A DNA stretch of 64,000 nucleotides from Bacteroidota bacterium (GTDB taxonomy: Bacteria; Bacteroidota; Ignavibacteria; Ignavibacteriales; Ignavibacteriaceae), in assembly GCA_021813585.1 (NCBI GenBank), contig JAKAJV010000015.1, positions 1-64,000 of the forward strand, written 5' to 3'. Each line of letters starts with the position of its first letter. Position 1 is the first letter of the stretch. Positions 16,943 to 25,290 of the stretch are shown here, piece after piece. The translations under genes were made by a program, and so were the position numbers. The notes beneath the pieces were generated by a model. It saw nothing but the letters and a program-made list of their open reading frames with translations, was not told the origin of the DNA and ran no database searches.

Positions 16943-18312
16943 GCTATCGTTCTTTCAATAATAATGTTGCTCGTAACTCCGGGCTGCTTTGGGTGAATAG
17001 TTGCGGTTTCGGCAGAGACGAGAGTTAATAAAATCATTACAATCATAATTATCATTGCAATAAATACCTGTACTAATTCAATTAGATTTTTAAGCCTATA
17101 TACCGTTTCGCTCTCATAATAATTTGCCAGTTGAAGAGAAGTATTTTTTATTGTTCCTGTTTCTTCTCCTGAGTGCAGTCTGGACAACGCAGTTTCGGTA
17201 AATACGCCTGTTGCTTCAAAAGCATCCGTTATTCCGGTACCTTTTTTAATCATCAATGGAATAGCTATGGTTTTAATTTTCTCTTCAAAGTATTTATTCC
17301 CGGTGGCTTCCGAGGCGATCCTAATGGGTTCAATACTCTCTGCAGAGCCGCTGTAAAGAGTATAAAAAACACGGCAATAAACTTCTATAACCGTTTTATG
17401 TATTAAAGAGCCCAGCACCGGAATCTTAAGTATATATTTGTCTATTAAGAACCCGCCCTTTTTCGTTTTGGACAATCTCCAAAAAACAATTGGCGGAAGA
17501 ATAAGAAGTAACACAACTAGGATAATATGGGCGGCTAAGAAATCGCTCATCTTTAAAGTAAAAGCCGTCATTGGAGGCAATGGTATATTAAACCGAACAA
17601 ACAACTTGGCTGTTTGCGGAAAGATATAGCCGACATAAAATAGAACGGCGGCAAAAAGTACAATTAATGTTACTATAGGCGTAATTAATGCACTCCTTAG
17701 ATTTTTCTTAAACTCTTGTCTTCTCTCCAAAAATTTAGCTGTCGCCTTGTATATTTCAGTCATGTTACCGCTTTTAGATGCCAGGCCAAGCATATATGCG
17801 GTAAACTTACCGAATACCGATTGATATTTAAGAAAAGTTACCTCGCTGTCGGCTCCTTTTTTTAAATCGTTGTTAATTTCCTTTAGAGTGTCTTTTAAAG
17901 TTTTATTCTGGGTGTCGTTAATTAATAGCGTAAGTATTTCGCTGTACGGCAGCTTTTGGTCCAGCAGCTCGGCACTTATTTTAACAAAGGTTACTATCTC
18001 AGCCGTAGGCGGAGCGAATTGAACATCTATAAGCTTTTTATTTACGGAAAGTACTTCGTAACCAAGTCTAGACAGCGCATCTTCCACTTCCTTTTTGGAA
18101 AATGCCTTCTGCTCTCCGTGAATCGGCTTTTCCCTACCACGGCGGACACGATAAAGATAGGTCGATTTTTTATCTATCTTTTTTACCTTAAGCTGATTTT
18201 TTTCGGCAAGGCGGTAAATTTTCTTTTTCCCTTCGGAAACAGAATTGGCCGACAAAGAACCGCTGATAACCTGTCCGTTTAATTTTTCCGCTGTAAATTT
18301 AAATTCGATCAT
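16939..18312 (-). CDS. pilC: PilC/GspF inner-membrane platform protein
   Basis: 457 residues with two T2SSF domains (about 145-270 and 300-430) and three TM segments (about 212-232, 258-280, 415-438). The conserved GEETG stretch lies in the second domain. The first 120 residues are a basic cytoplasmic extension. It is the first gene of the minus-strand pilus operon and overlaps pilB by 4 bp. Confidence 0.93.
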   Translation of the reverse strand: MIEFKFTAEKLNGQVISGSLSANSVSEGKKKIYRLAEKNQLKVKKIDKKSTYLYRVRRGREKPIHGEQKAFSKKEVEDALSRLGYEVLSVNKKLIDVQFAPPTAEIVTFVKISAELLDQKLPYSEILTLLINDTQNKTLKDTLKEINNDLKKGADSEVTFLKYQSVFGKFTAYMLGLASKSGNMTEIYKATAKFLERRQEFKKNLRSALITPIVTLIVLFAAVLFYVGYIFPQTAKLFVRFNIPLPPMTAFTLKMSDFLAAHIILVVLLLILPPIVFWRLSKTKKGGFLIDKYILKIPVLGSLIHKTVIEVYCRVFYTLYSGSAESIEPIRIASEATGNKYFEEKIKTIAIPLMIKKGTGITDAFEATGVFTETALSRLHSGEETGTIKNTSLQLANYYESETVYRLKNLIELVQVFIAMIIMIVMILLTLVSAETATIHPKQPGVTSNIIIERTIA

Positions 18313-18403
18313 AATGCAGTTTATCTATCAACACTTAAATAATTTTAGAAAAATTCAGAAAGTTTTTAATTTCAACTATAAATTCTTTCTTCGTCTTTTA
18401 GTG

Positions 18404-18724
18404 TCAAGCATATACTCCATGTGTTAGAGCGTTATAATAGATTGCTTGCCTGCCTCTTAAAGAATGTATCTCTGATTTTGAGATTATATGAGCATCAATT
18501 AGTATGTTATATTGTAAGTCTATATCATAACAGATATCCAAAATATTATCTTCATCTTTTCTATTATAAACATCATCTAAAACTATTAGCACATCAAAAT
18601 CCGAGTCTTCCTTAATTTTTCCCGTTGCCTGGGAGCCAAAGAGAATAACATCCACAATGTGCTTTGTACTATTTTTCTCAAGATGATTTTTCAAATCCTT
18701 TAATATTTTTAGTTTATCATTCAT
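18404..18724 (-). CDS. MNT-type nucleotidyltransferase (antitoxin-like), solitary
   Basis: 106 residues with the minimal nucleotidyltransferase signature GSQATG...SDFDV (metal ligands in DxD form). Proteins of this size usually pair with a HEPN toxin and inactivate it by adding AMP. No HEPN gene follows within the 90 bp before pilC, so the partner is lost or elsewhere. A complete MNT/HEPN pair lies at 32330-33048. Confidence 0.85.
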   Translation of the reverse strand: MNDKLKILKDLKNHLEKNSTKHIVDVILFGSQATGKIKEDSDFDVLIVLDDVYNRKDEDNILDICYDIDLQYNILIDAHIISKSEIHSLRGRQAIYYNALTHGVYA

Positions 18725-18909
18725 AACTTAAAAGTTAAAATAATAACATATCTGTTTAGTTTTTCTATTATTGCCTCCAGACTGTAAACAAAGTCAATTT
18801 CAATTTTAATAAAAACAAGATACCGAATAAGCCGGAAACGATTTAAGAATTATCCAAAACTTTTTTATTACATTTTAAGAAAGCACAGTTAGTTTTATTA
18901 AATCACCCA

Positions 18910-19230
18910 TTACTCTCCCATAGAACTAAGCTGCTGGGTAATAAAATTATTTATACTTTGACCATTCTTTACAGCCTTAATATAAATTTTCCTGTGCAGT
19001 TCTTTCGGTATGCGAAGAACGAATTTACCTGAAAATGGTTTATCGGGTTCTTCGCCTCTTTTTTTACAGAATGCAATATAATCATCAACAGAATCTTTAA
19101 AAGCTTTCTTAAGCTCGGTTACAGAGGTGCCTTGAAAGGTAATAACATCCTTAGTATCTAATACTTCACCATGAAAAATCCCGGCATCTTCATCAAACTC
19201 TATATATGCCGAATATCCTTTGTAAATCAT
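18910..19230 (-). CDS. hicB: HicB-family antitoxin
   Basis: 106 residues: an N-terminal HicB partial-RNase-H-like fold (GEVLD, then TFQGTSVTELKKAFKDSVDDY) and a C-terminal ribbon-helix-helix (KFVLRIPKELHRKI...NNFITQQL) for binding the operon's own promoter. It overlaps the HicA stop by 1 nt, in the order hicA-hicB. Confidence 0.93.
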   Translation of the reverse strand: MIYKGYSAYIEFDEDAGIFHGEVLDTKDVITFQGTSVTELKKAFKDSVDDYIAFCKKRGEEPDKPFSGKFVLRIPKELHRKIYIKAVKNGQSINNFITQQLSSMGE

Positions 19231-19481
19231 TATTTTACTCCTGCTGTTGTTAAAAATCTTCTTACAGATTTTAAGGCAGCTTTTTCTGTTATGTTCTGAG
19301 GATGAGGCCTATGAAAAACAGCCCGTACTCCATTTAATGCTACTCTTACACGGGAACCGCTACCTTCCGTAACTTCAGCACCAAGAGCTTTGAACAGGTA
19401 CTCTATTTCTTTCCAATAAAACTCCGAACGAATAGGCTCCTGAGAAATTGCCGTAAGGGTTTTCCTGTTTTTTGCATTCAT
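19230..19481 (-). CDS. hicA: HicA-family mRNA interferase toxin
   Basis: 83 residues with the small dsRBD-like HicA fold. The catalytic His is in FHRPHP and the basic GSGSRVRV strand precedes it. Longer than minimal HicA (about 60) by an N-terminal helix, typical of the HicA subgroup that precedes a DUF1778-like HicB. Start ATG at 19481; first gene of the pair. Confidence 0.9.
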   Translation of the reverse strand: MNAKNRKTLTAISQEPIRSEFYWKEIEYLFKALGAEVTEGSGSRVRVALNGVRAVFHRPHPQNITEKAALKSVRRFLTTAGVK

Positions 19482-19648
19482 CCTAATACTAAGTTATGAT
19501 ACTGCTATCCTAAAATCAAGTTTGCTTTTCATATTTTATTTTTCATGAAATAACTTTAAGAAAAAAATTCGACGTAATAACCCTTAACAATTTTTTTATC
19601 ATACCTTCTTTATTTCGCTGTCTTCCATAAAATGGGAAATCTATATTT

Positions 19649-20083
19649 TTATAACGAACTAACTTTAATTGGTACTGCTTTCATTAAACGTAAAAAATCC
19701 TTAGGATTTAAAGTCAGTATTTCATCAGCATTAGCCTTCAAAGCACATTCAGCTATCAGTGCATCATAAATAATTCCGTCGCTTAGATTTGAATTAAACA
19801 TTTTCTCAACTAAAGCGAAATAATCTTTATCAGTAAGGTAAATGGTTGTTGCGATATTTTTAATGTTATTGTTGATTAATCTTTTGGCAATTGCCGGCGA
19901 TATTTTAGGTTTAAAAGGAGCGCTTGTTAAGACACTATAGATTTCTAATATTGTATGCGATGCTACTATTAATTCATATTCCTTATCCTTTGCCTTTATT
20001 AAGGCTGATAGCGCAGATTTATGTTTGGGGTGCGATTCAATAAAAGCAGCGATTAGCACAGAACTATCGAATAGAATTTTCAA
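19649..20083 (-). CDS. vapC: VapC-type PIN-domain RNase toxin
   Basis: 144 residues, TTG start 2 bp after the antitoxin stop. PIN-domain acidic residues are visible: D6 in LFDSSVLIAAF, E47 in HTILEIYSVL, D-x-x-x-D near 97-103 (LSDGIIYDALI) and a C-terminal D. It should cleave RNA; controlled by the AbrB-type antitoxin upstream. Confidence 0.92.
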   Translation of the reverse strand: MKILFDSSVLIAAFIESHPKHKSALSALIKAKDKEYELIVASHTILEIYSVLTSAPFKPKISPAIAKRLINNNIKNIATTIYLTDKDYFALVEKMFNSNLSDGIIYDALIAECALKANADEILTLNPKDFLRLMKAVPIKVSSL

Positions 20084-20085
20084 CT

Positions 20086-20346
20086 TTAGTCTCCTTTTGT
20101 AACTAACTTCTTTATTCTTTTATTCCTATCGTGTTTTATCAAATCACTTTTCTTGTCATCTAACTTTCCGGTAAAGACAAGTATTCCATTTCTATCAACT
20201 AAAGCTTCCTTTTCCTGAACTAATTCTATAACAATTCGCTTACCATCTTCGGAAATGTTTAAGGCAGATTTAACATTTATTCCGAGGCGCTCCCGTAATC
20301 TCTTAGGAATTATTACTCTGCCAAACTTATCTAACGTAGTTACCAT
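20086..20346 (-). CDS. vapB: AbrB/VapB-type antitoxin
   Basis: 86 residues with an N-terminal SpoVT/AbrB swapped-hairpin DNA-binding domain (DKFGRVIIPKRLRERLGI) and a C-terminal tail that would wrap the toxin. A good ribosome binding site (GGGAGG) precedes the ATG. An inverted repeat at 20369-20396 lies just upstream and is the probable self-operator. Confidence 0.92.
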   Translation of the reverse strand: MVTTLDKFGRVIIPKRLRERLGINVKSALNISEDGKRIVIELVQEKEALVDRNGILVFTGKLDDKKSDLIKHDRNKRIKKLVTKGD

Positions 20347-20368
20347 AGTTATCCTCCCATATTTACGA

Positions 20369-20396
20369 TTGGCAATTTAGAGTAATATTTTGCCAA
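20369..20396. promoter_or_regulatory. Probable VapB operator
   Basis: Perfect 7-bp inverted repeat TTGGCAA-N14-TTGCCAA, 23-50 bp upstream of the vapB start. Position and symmetry fit autoregulation by the VapBC complex. Confidence 0.55.
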
Positions 20397-20587
20397 ATTC
20401 AAATTTGTAGTTTGTAACCAATCAATTCACTCTCCGTCTTATAGATGTTGAGTGTTTAAAATAATCACTGAAGCAGCAAAAGTATTTGAAAAATGAGGAA
20501 TGAAATGCCCTATGAAAAGATCGATGGAAATAATTGTTAATATTACACTCCGTGAAATTTGTTGGAATCTATACCAAAGGCGAAAGG

Positions 20588-20884
20588 CTATACCAGTTTT
20601 CTAAATATAGTTTTCGGATCCAGACTGTTTGATAATACTGCATAAATAACAACCTCATTACCCGGCTCTACCTTATAATAAATAGAGTATGGAAAGTTGG
20701 TTAACACAGCCCTCCGAAATTCGTCGCGTACCTTGATAGGAAAGGATAAAGGAAGCAGAGCAATGTCCGAAATTTTATTGTTCAGTGCGTCCAGAAACCT
20801 GTGGGCTAATTCTGCATCTTTTCTGGCATATTCTGCCATTGTAGCTATTACATCGTAGTAAGCTTCTTCACGCGTGGTTATCAT
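20588..20884 (-). CDS. RelE/ParE-superfamily toxin
   Basis: 98 residues with the ParE/RelE pattern: helical N-terminus (AELAHRFLDALNNKISDIA), FPIKVRDEFRRAVLTNFPYSIYY and a C-terminal strand VVIYAVLSNSLDP. ParE-like gyrase poison is more likely than mRNase, given the sequence RRAVLTNFPYSIYY. Overlaps its antitoxin by 4 bp. Confidence 0.9.
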   Translation of the reverse strand: MITTREEAYYDVIATMAEYARKDAELAHRFLDALNNKISDIALLPLSFPIKVRDEFRRAVLTNFPYSIYYKVEPGNEVVIYAVLSNSLDPKTIFRKLV

Positions 20885-21090
20885 TTGAAAAGATCTTTAA
20901 TTTTTTCGCTAGCTGTTTCCCACGAAATTGTTTTCCCTACAGTCTTTGTACGTTCCATCAAAATTTGGATATGTGCGTCATCTACCGGAAGGCTGTTATC
21001 TTTATCTTCAATGCTTGCCCAGATAATATTAATCAGGTTTAGCTTTTCGACATCTGATAGCTTTTCTAAATTTATTTCCATAATTATCAT
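20881..21090 (-). CDS. Addiction-module antitoxin (CHP02574-like)
   Basis: 69 residues, almost all helical, acidic, with the pattern of short 'putative addiction module component' antitoxins (KLNLINIIWASIED... ending SWETASEKIKDLF). Partner of the ParE-type toxin with 4-bp overlap. Its ATG at 21090 is chosen by the spacing; an upstream ATG is not in frame. Confidence 0.85.
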   Translation of the reverse strand: MIIMEINLEKLSDVEKLNLINIIWASIEDKDNSLPVDDAHIQILMERTKTVGKTISWETASEKIKDLFK

Positions 21091-21262
21091 TCACTGTTTA
21101 TTGAATGAACTAAGTTAATAAATAAATGAACAAAATGCTTCTTACTTTGGCTGTTGGCTGTAGCACAGGTACGTTAAAAACTTCGGTATATAAATCTGTT
21201 GTCTGCTGGTTTTTGTCAATCACCAACAACTACCCACCATCAATCACCAGGGTTAAACTCCC

Positions 21263-21370
21263 CTTCAATATTTCAAAGAACCGTTTTATCTAATTCTATT
21301 CTTTTGTGCAGCCCTTAAAATTACCCGCCGTTTGCAATGTATAAACCTTGAAGTTACATAAAACCTGATT
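21263..21370. repeat. Toxin-island repeat, copy A
   Basis: About 105-bp segment whose parts (CTTCAATAT-TCAAAGAAC, GCAGCC-TTA, TTACCCGC-GTTTGCA, AACCTTGAAGTT) recur at 22051-22148, 22783-22803 and 23713-23807. Lies in the 344-bp gap between two toxin-antitoxin modules. Contains a TTTGCA/TGCAAA-type inverted repeat. No protein. Confidence 0.6.
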
Positions 21371-21408
21371 GATAGTTACTAAAATAAATCATATAATTGT
21401 ACTGAAAT

Positions 21409-21418
21409 TGTAATTACA
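21409..21418. promoter_or_regulatory. Possible RelB operator
   Basis: 10-bp perfect palindrome TGTAATTACA, 17 bp before the RelB start; suits binding by a ribbon-helix-helix antitoxin. Confidence 0.4.
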
Positions 21419-21434
21419 CAAATATAGGTTTAAT

Positions 21435-21695
21435 ATGAATAAGTCGGCTATTATACAAGCAAGAATTGATCCAGAAGTAAAGAATAAGGCACAGAAAATT
21501 CTTAACAAGCTAAACATTTCTATGTCCGAAGCTATTTCAATTTTTCTTACTCAGGTTTCTTTAAATAAAGGAATTCCTTTTGAAGTAAGAATCCCAAATG
21601 ATTTAACTGAAGAGACTCTTCGTAAATCTGAAAAAGGCGAAGAGCTACATGAGGTATCCGGTATCAAACAACTTTTCAAGGAACTTAATAGTTGA
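21435..21695 (+). CDS. RelB/DinJ-family antitoxin
   Basis: 86 residues with an N-terminal ribbon-helix-helix (IQARIDPEVKNKAQKILNKL, then MSEAISIFL) typical of RelB/DinJ and a C-terminal tail for toxin binding. Overlaps the YafQ-type toxin by 4 bp. The only plus-strand module inside the toxin island. Confidence 0.92.
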   Translation: MNKSAIIQARIDPEVKNKAQKILNKLNISMSEAISIFLTQVSLNKGIPFEVRIPNDLTEETLRKSEKGEELHEVSGIKQLFKELNS

Positions 21696-21958
21696 GGTTA
21701 ATATATTCTTCCCAGTTTAAGAAAGATTTTAAGAAAGTTCAAAACCAGGGAAAAAATACCACTCAACTTGAAATAGTGATTGAAAAATTACTGAACAATG
21801 AATCGCTAGAGCCTAAATATAGAAATCATAAATTAGCCGGCAAATGGAAAAATTTTAACGATTGCCACATTGAACCGGACTGGGTTCTGATTTACAAGCG
21901 TACAAAAGAAGCTCTATTCTTAGAAAGAACAGGCACTCATTCTGAACTTTTCAAATAA
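21692..21958 (+). CDS. YafQ-family mRNA interferase toxin
   Basis: 88 residues, RelE superfamily, YafQ group: SSQFKKDFKKVQNQGK at the N-terminus, HKLAGKWKNFNDCHIEPDW with the catalytic His residues, and a C-terminal LERTGTHSELF. TTG start overlapping the antitoxin end. Should cut ribosome-bound mRNA. Confidence 0.93.
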   Translation: MRLIYSSQFKKDFKKVQNQGKNTTQLEIVIEKLLNNESLEPKYRNHKLAGKWKNFNDCHIEPDWVLIYKRTKEALFLERTGTHSELFK

Positions 21959-22050
21959 AGATAGCAGCAGCGCTTAACTTGAGATTATTTCTTCATCCAT
22001 TCAATCCCGCCATAAGAGATTGCTTTCATTATTTCTGCCAAAGGCATCAC

Positions 22051-22148
22051 TATGTGAAAAGAACTGTTTTATCCTATACTATTCTTTTTACGCAGCCTTT
22101 AAGATTACCTGCTGTTTGCACTGTGCAAACCGAAGGTTACGCAATACT
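22051..22148. repeat. Toxin-island repeat, copy B
   Basis: Second copy: AAAGAACTG-TTTAT, CGCAGCCTTTAAGATTACC, GTTTGCACTGTGCAAAC (perfect inverted repeat) and GAAGGTTACGCAATA. Lies between the RelB/YafQ module and the decayed DUF4160 gene. Confidence 0.6.
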
Positions 22149-22224
22149 ATTATGTTTTGATATTCATTTACATTTTTTGTAACATTGTAACAAATTACTT
22201 AACTAAAGAAAAATATTTTTCTTA

Positions 22225-22460
22225 ATGCCGACAATAAAAAGTATTTCTAACGGTCTAAGATTTTTCTTCTTTAGCTTTGATTGCAATGAACCAATGCATG
22301 TACACGTGAATAAAGAAAACAAGACTTGTAAGTTTTGGCTCCAGCCCTTACTTTAGCAAAGAATCACGGTTTTTCAGCTAAAGAATTAAATAATATCAGA
22401 AAAATTAAAAGCAATAATATAGATATAATAGAAGAGGCATGGTATGAACACTGTGGTTAA
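22225..22460 (+). pseudogene. DUF4160 gene, frameshifted
   Basis: Starts ATG-CCG-ACA-ATA and reads MPTIKSISNGLRFFFFS, then MHVHV and KFWLQP, all typical of DUF4160, but stops at about 22356. The rest (LAKNHGFSAKELNNIRK ... IIEEAWYEH) continues in another frame to the stop at 22458-22460. So one frameshift near 22350. DUF4160 usually pairs with DUF2442, which follows with the normal overlap. Confidence 0.75.
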
Positions 22461-22720
22461 CATTGAACCGCGAAAAAAAAATTACCATTAGTGAAGATAC
22501 GATTAATGCCCAACTAGACGATGGCCGCACCATCAGCGTTCCTTTAGCATGGTCCTGGCGTTTATCTGAAGCTACTAAAAAACAAAGAGAAAATTACATT
22601 ATTATTGGCGATGGTATTGGAGTACACTGGCCGGATATTGATGAGGATATAAGCGCCGAAGGAATGCTTACGAGTATTCCTGCCAAACATACCAAGAAGA
22701 TTAAGAGAAAATCTGCATAA
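22444..22720 (+). pseudogene. DUF2442 gene, possibly frameshifted at an A9 run
   Basis: The ATG at 22444 overlaps the end of DUF4160 and reads MNTVVNIEPR, the usual DUF2442 start, but a run of nine A (22473-22481) shifts the frame. The remaining ITISEDTINAQLDDGRTISVPLAWSWRL ... continues in the next frame, which can also be read from a TTG at 22463 (85 residues). Either a real indel, a sequencing error in the homopolymer, or translation from TTG or by slippage on A9. Confidence 0.6.
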
Positions 22721-22782
22721 TCTTAAATAAGCCCAATCTTTCTTGCAGCCTAAGTTAAAATCGTTGCAATAAACAGATTGCA

Positions 22783-22803
22783 TTTCAATATGTCAAAGAA
22801 CTC
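22783..22803. repeat. Toxin-island repeat, fragment C
   Basis: Only the TTTCAATATGTCAAAGAACT segment of the island repeat is present, between the DUF2442 remnant and the DUF3368 gene. Confidence 0.5.
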
Positions 22804-22890
22804 TAAATTGATCAGCCTTCAAAGATTGACGGCGTTACCTGTAGTGTTAAGGATTATGATAGATACGTACTCTTGTTATTTGCGGTATGT

Positions 22891-23379
22891 TTACAATTCA
22901 CCAGCCGTTTCCAAAACCTTTTGGATAAGATTACTGCTCATCCAAAACCCGGCTTTAGATATTAAATCATTGATTAAAGGTTCAAGTTTTGGAATTATAC
23001 CTTTATGTTTGGATTCCATTAGAATACCAAGAATTCCAATACATTTAATATCAAACCGACTCGCTACATTTCTACCTTTTCTCTCATCGATAAGTAAAAG
23101 GCCTGCTTTATTCTCTAATGATAAAATTATTGCCTCGGACTCGCCATAGTCCAATTCCAGGCTTAATGAAGTAAATAATTTCTTATTTGAAATTGGTATG
23201 ATATCAATCCATCCCAATTTGTATATTTCTAATATAGGGAATTTGCCTTTACTGCAATTCCTAATTTCAAAATTCACAGCTTCGGGAATATAAATTTTAT
23301 CATACAATTGCTTCAGCAATTCGAGCTTATCAATAGCGGCTAAGTTTATAATGGGGGAAGTATTACTTACTATGATCAC
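22891..23379 (-). CDS. DUF3368 PIN-like toxin
   Basis: 162 residues of the DUF3368 PIN-domain group: N-terminal VSNTSPIINLAAIDKLELL, central LDYGESEAIILSLE, LLIDERKGRNVA and GILGIL motifs with the acidic PIN residues. The usual partner, UPF0175, lies directly upstream with a 4-bp overlap. Probably an RNase toxin. Confidence 0.9.
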   Translation of the reverse strand: MIIVSNTSPIINLAAIDKLELLKQLYDKIYIPEAVNFEIRNCSKGKFPILEIYKLGWIDIIPISNKKLFTSLSLELDYGESEAIILSLENKAGLLLIDERKGRNVASRFDIKCIGILGILMESKHKGIIPKLEPLINDLISKAGFWMSSNLIQKVLETAGEL

Positions 23380-23624
23380 AAACGACCTAAGCTTTTTAGC
23401 GTCTGTAAATCCTCTTCAAATTCTGCTGTATCATAATGTATCTGAATTTGGCGGCTGGCTAACAAATGTTGAAATTGCAGATTACTCATTCCCGCAAACC
23501 TGCTCGCCTGCCCTAAAGTAAGTCTTTCTTTTGCAAACAACATTACGGCTATTTCTTGAAAGAATTCTTTCTCGGACATTCTCGATGCTTGAAATATTTC
23601 CTCAGGGATTGTTATTGTTTTCAT
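23376..23624 (-). CDS. UPF0175-family antitoxin
   Basis: 82 residues: N-terminal TIPEEIFQAS..., then AVMLFAKERLTLGQASRFAGMSNLQFQHLLASRQI, the helix-turn-helix of UPF0175 antitoxins, and a C-terminal toxin-binding tail. ATG start; pairs with the DUF3368 gene. Confidence 0.92.
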   Translation of the reverse strand: MKTITIPEEIFQASRMSEKEFFQEIAVMLFAKERLTLGQASRFAGMSNLQFQHLLASRQIQIHYDTAEFEEDLQTLKSLGRL

Positions 23625-23712
23625 ATCTTATTAAGCTATTTATTAATTTACCTTTGCTATGTTAATAATATTAAATGCAATAATCAACCCGCAACACACT
23701 TTGTTTATCTCT

Positions 23713-23807
23713 CCTTCAATATGTCAAAGAACTGCTTTGCTAAACTGCCTTCATGCTTACCCGCTATTTGCAAGGTGCAAACCTTGATAGTTGCATAAGA
23801 CCTGATT
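23713..23807. repeat. Toxin-island repeat, copy D
   Basis: Best match to copy A: CTTCAATATGTCAAAGAACTG, TTACCCGCTATTTGCAAGGTGCAAACCTTGATAGTTGCATAAGACCTGATT (split here only for description). Lies at the edge between the toxin island and the pilin-like genes. Confidence 0.6.
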
Positions 23808-23879
23808 CCCTTTTACAACAATAGGCTGATAAAATATAATAATCTTATCAGCCTAAGAAATTAATTCAAAAACTACGAT

Positions 23880-24260
23880 CTAATGAACAACCGAATTAAT
23901 AGAGTCCGGTTTAACAGTAGTAACACACGTCCAAGTATAAGAAGTATTCGTAGGTGTACCTGTAATCGCAATTGAAGTTGTTGTCCCTGTACCAATTACC
24001 CAATTTGCATCCGATGAATGTAATAAAGCTGAACTTACTTTTGTAGAATCAAAGCCAGCAAAAGTATTTCCGCCGCCGCCCATGGATGTTGGTTTCTTAT
24101 AAAATTGCTGTGCAAGCGCACCGATATTTGTCCCTTCTGAGACAAGAGAATCTTTTGTTGATGATTCTGCGTTTGCATTAAAAAGATTGATGCCTACTAC
24201 TACCGCGATACCTACAATAATTACCCCAAGAACGATTAAAAGAAGTTGTTGTTGACCCAT
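23880..24260 (-). CDS. Pilin-like protein with MG leader, paralogue 1
   Basis: 126 residues. Begins MGQQQLLLIVLGVIIVGIAVVVGIN: a hydrophobic helix right at the N-terminus with no basic prepilin leader and no Glu at position 5. A GGGGN turn at about 61-65 follows the helix and a beta-rich domain fills the rest, the general plan of a small major pilin or pseudopilin. Its paralogue lies 167 bp upstream in the same orientation. If processed, cleavage after the Gly at position 2 would be needed. Ribosome binding site GGAGC precedes the ATG. Confidence 0.7.
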   Translation of the reverse strand: MGQQQLLLIVLGVIIVGIAVVVGINLFNANAESSTKDSLVSEGTNIGALAQQFYKKPTSMGGGGNTFAGFDSTKVSSALLHSSDANWVIGTGTTTSIAITGTPTNTSYTWTCVTTVKPDSINSVVH

Positions 24261-24330
24261 ATTTTGCTCCTAAGTTTTGTTTTTAATAAAGTTAATTTAA
24301 TTGAACATGTCGTACAAAAAATTTATTAAT

Positions 24331-24400
24331 TGGAATAATTAAGTAGTGGGGAAAACAGTATATTCCATTACTCCAACACTCTACAATTCCAACACTCCGT
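24331..24400. repeat. GGAGT-type repeat, copy 1
   Basis: Contains ATTCCATTACTCCAACACTC and AATTCCAACACTCCG preceded by a weakly complementary arm. One of four such loci (also 43622-43730, 46727-46822, 52673-52735). Lies between the two paralogous pilin-like genes. Confidence 0.55.
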
Positions 24401-24427
24401 TTTTCAAAGAACTAAAACCTATTATTT

Positions 24428-24808
24428 TTAATTTATAATTACTGTTGTCATTGAATTAGGGAATACAGTTGTTCTGGCTTTAACAGAATCAGTACCGGTG
24501 ACTACTTCATTACCCGTTCCTATAATTACAACGCTGTCCGAATATACTGTGGCCACGTGCGTTCCGCTGGCTGTTGTCTGCATATCAGAAGGCAGGGTCC
24601 ATCCGATAAATGAATTACCGCCGCCGCCCATATTCTTAGCTTTTTTATAGTACTGAATTGCTAAATTTCCAAGACTGTTGTTTTCATTCATAATTAAGTC
24701 TCTTTTTGAATCTATGGCGGCTTGCCTAAACAATGATATACTAAAGGCTATGGCTACAGCAACAATTATTAACCCTAATACGATTAACAATAACTGCTGC
24801 TGGCCCAT
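24428..24808 (-). CDS. Pilin-like protein with MG leader, paralogue 2
   Basis: 126 residues, same length and plan as the protein at 23880-24260: MGQQQLLLIVLGLIIVAVAIAF, then a helix (AAIDSKRDLIMNENNSLGNLAIQYYKKAKN), the shared MGGGGNSF turn and a beta domain. No canonical leader or Glu5. The most likely main subunits of a fibre driven by the PilB/PilC/PilT machinery 6-10 kb away. GGTAA-N3-TTACC sites lie 117-325 bp upstream. Confidence 0.72.
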   Translation of the reverse strand: MGQQQLLLIVLGLIIVAVAIAFSISLFRQAAIDSKRDLIMNENNSLGNLAIQYYKKAKNMGGGGNSFIGWTLPSDMQTTASGTHVATVYSDSVVIIGTGNEVVTGTDSVKARTTVFPNSMTTVIIN

Positions 24809-24924
24809 CCAATTTTACCTTGGTTGTTATTAAAGAACTATTTAAATATTAAAATTCATGCCAATTAAATAAATGCCATAAACGGCTGTAAAACAAGACA
24901 AGTATAGTTTTTATTTAAAGTCGA

Positions 24925-24968
24925 CGTAAATTTTACCGGTAATATTTACCTTCACGGTAAAAATTACC
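24925..24968. promoter_or_regulatory. Triple GGTAA-N3-TTACC operator array
   Basis: Three 13-bp near-palindromes: CGTAAATTTTACC (24925-24937), GGTAATATTTACC (24938-24950, directly abutting) and GGTAAAAATTACC (24956-24968). They lie about 117 bp upstream of the start of the pilin-like gene at 24808. Each is a probable site for one dimeric regulator. Confidence 0.65.
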
Positions 24969-25107
24969 GGCACTTCCGGCATATCCTTTTTAGTCATACT
25001 TATTTCATATTTTAAGCCAATTTTATGGCGAAGTATATTCTAATAAATATCGTGCCAATGTCTTTTGCCCATAATTTTTGTTTTTAATGACTTTTTAAAC
25101 TTAGGGA

Positions 25108-25133
25108 TGTAAATTTTACGAGTAATATTTACC
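25108..25133. promoter_or_regulatory. Double GGTAA-N3-TTACC operator
   Basis: TGTAAATTTTACG (25108-25120) directly abutting AGTAATATTTACC (25121-25133), the same pair arrangement as 24925-24950. Confidence 0.55.
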
Positions 25134-25290
25134 TGTTGGCTAATAGTATTAAGGATACGGTTATTACGTGCTAAAATTAGTGCGGGATGGAAAATAATAT
25201 ACCGATTATGGTTATTAATTTATGTTTTGGGGTTTTGAATTCATCTTTTAATAACTCATGTTACGCAGGAATACATTTTGATGTCTGCAT

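Noticed and set aside
10078-18312. Type II secretion system instead of a pilus
   Set aside because: A PilT-type retraction ATPase and PilM-PilN order fit a type IV pilus better; no GspC/GspG-type genes with classic leaders are seen. A hybrid role is not excluded.
20347-23879. Integron cassette array with attC sites between toxin-antitoxin modules
   Set aside because: Modules lie in both orientations, the repeats lack the RYYYAAC/GTTRRRY core sites and there is no integrase in the window.
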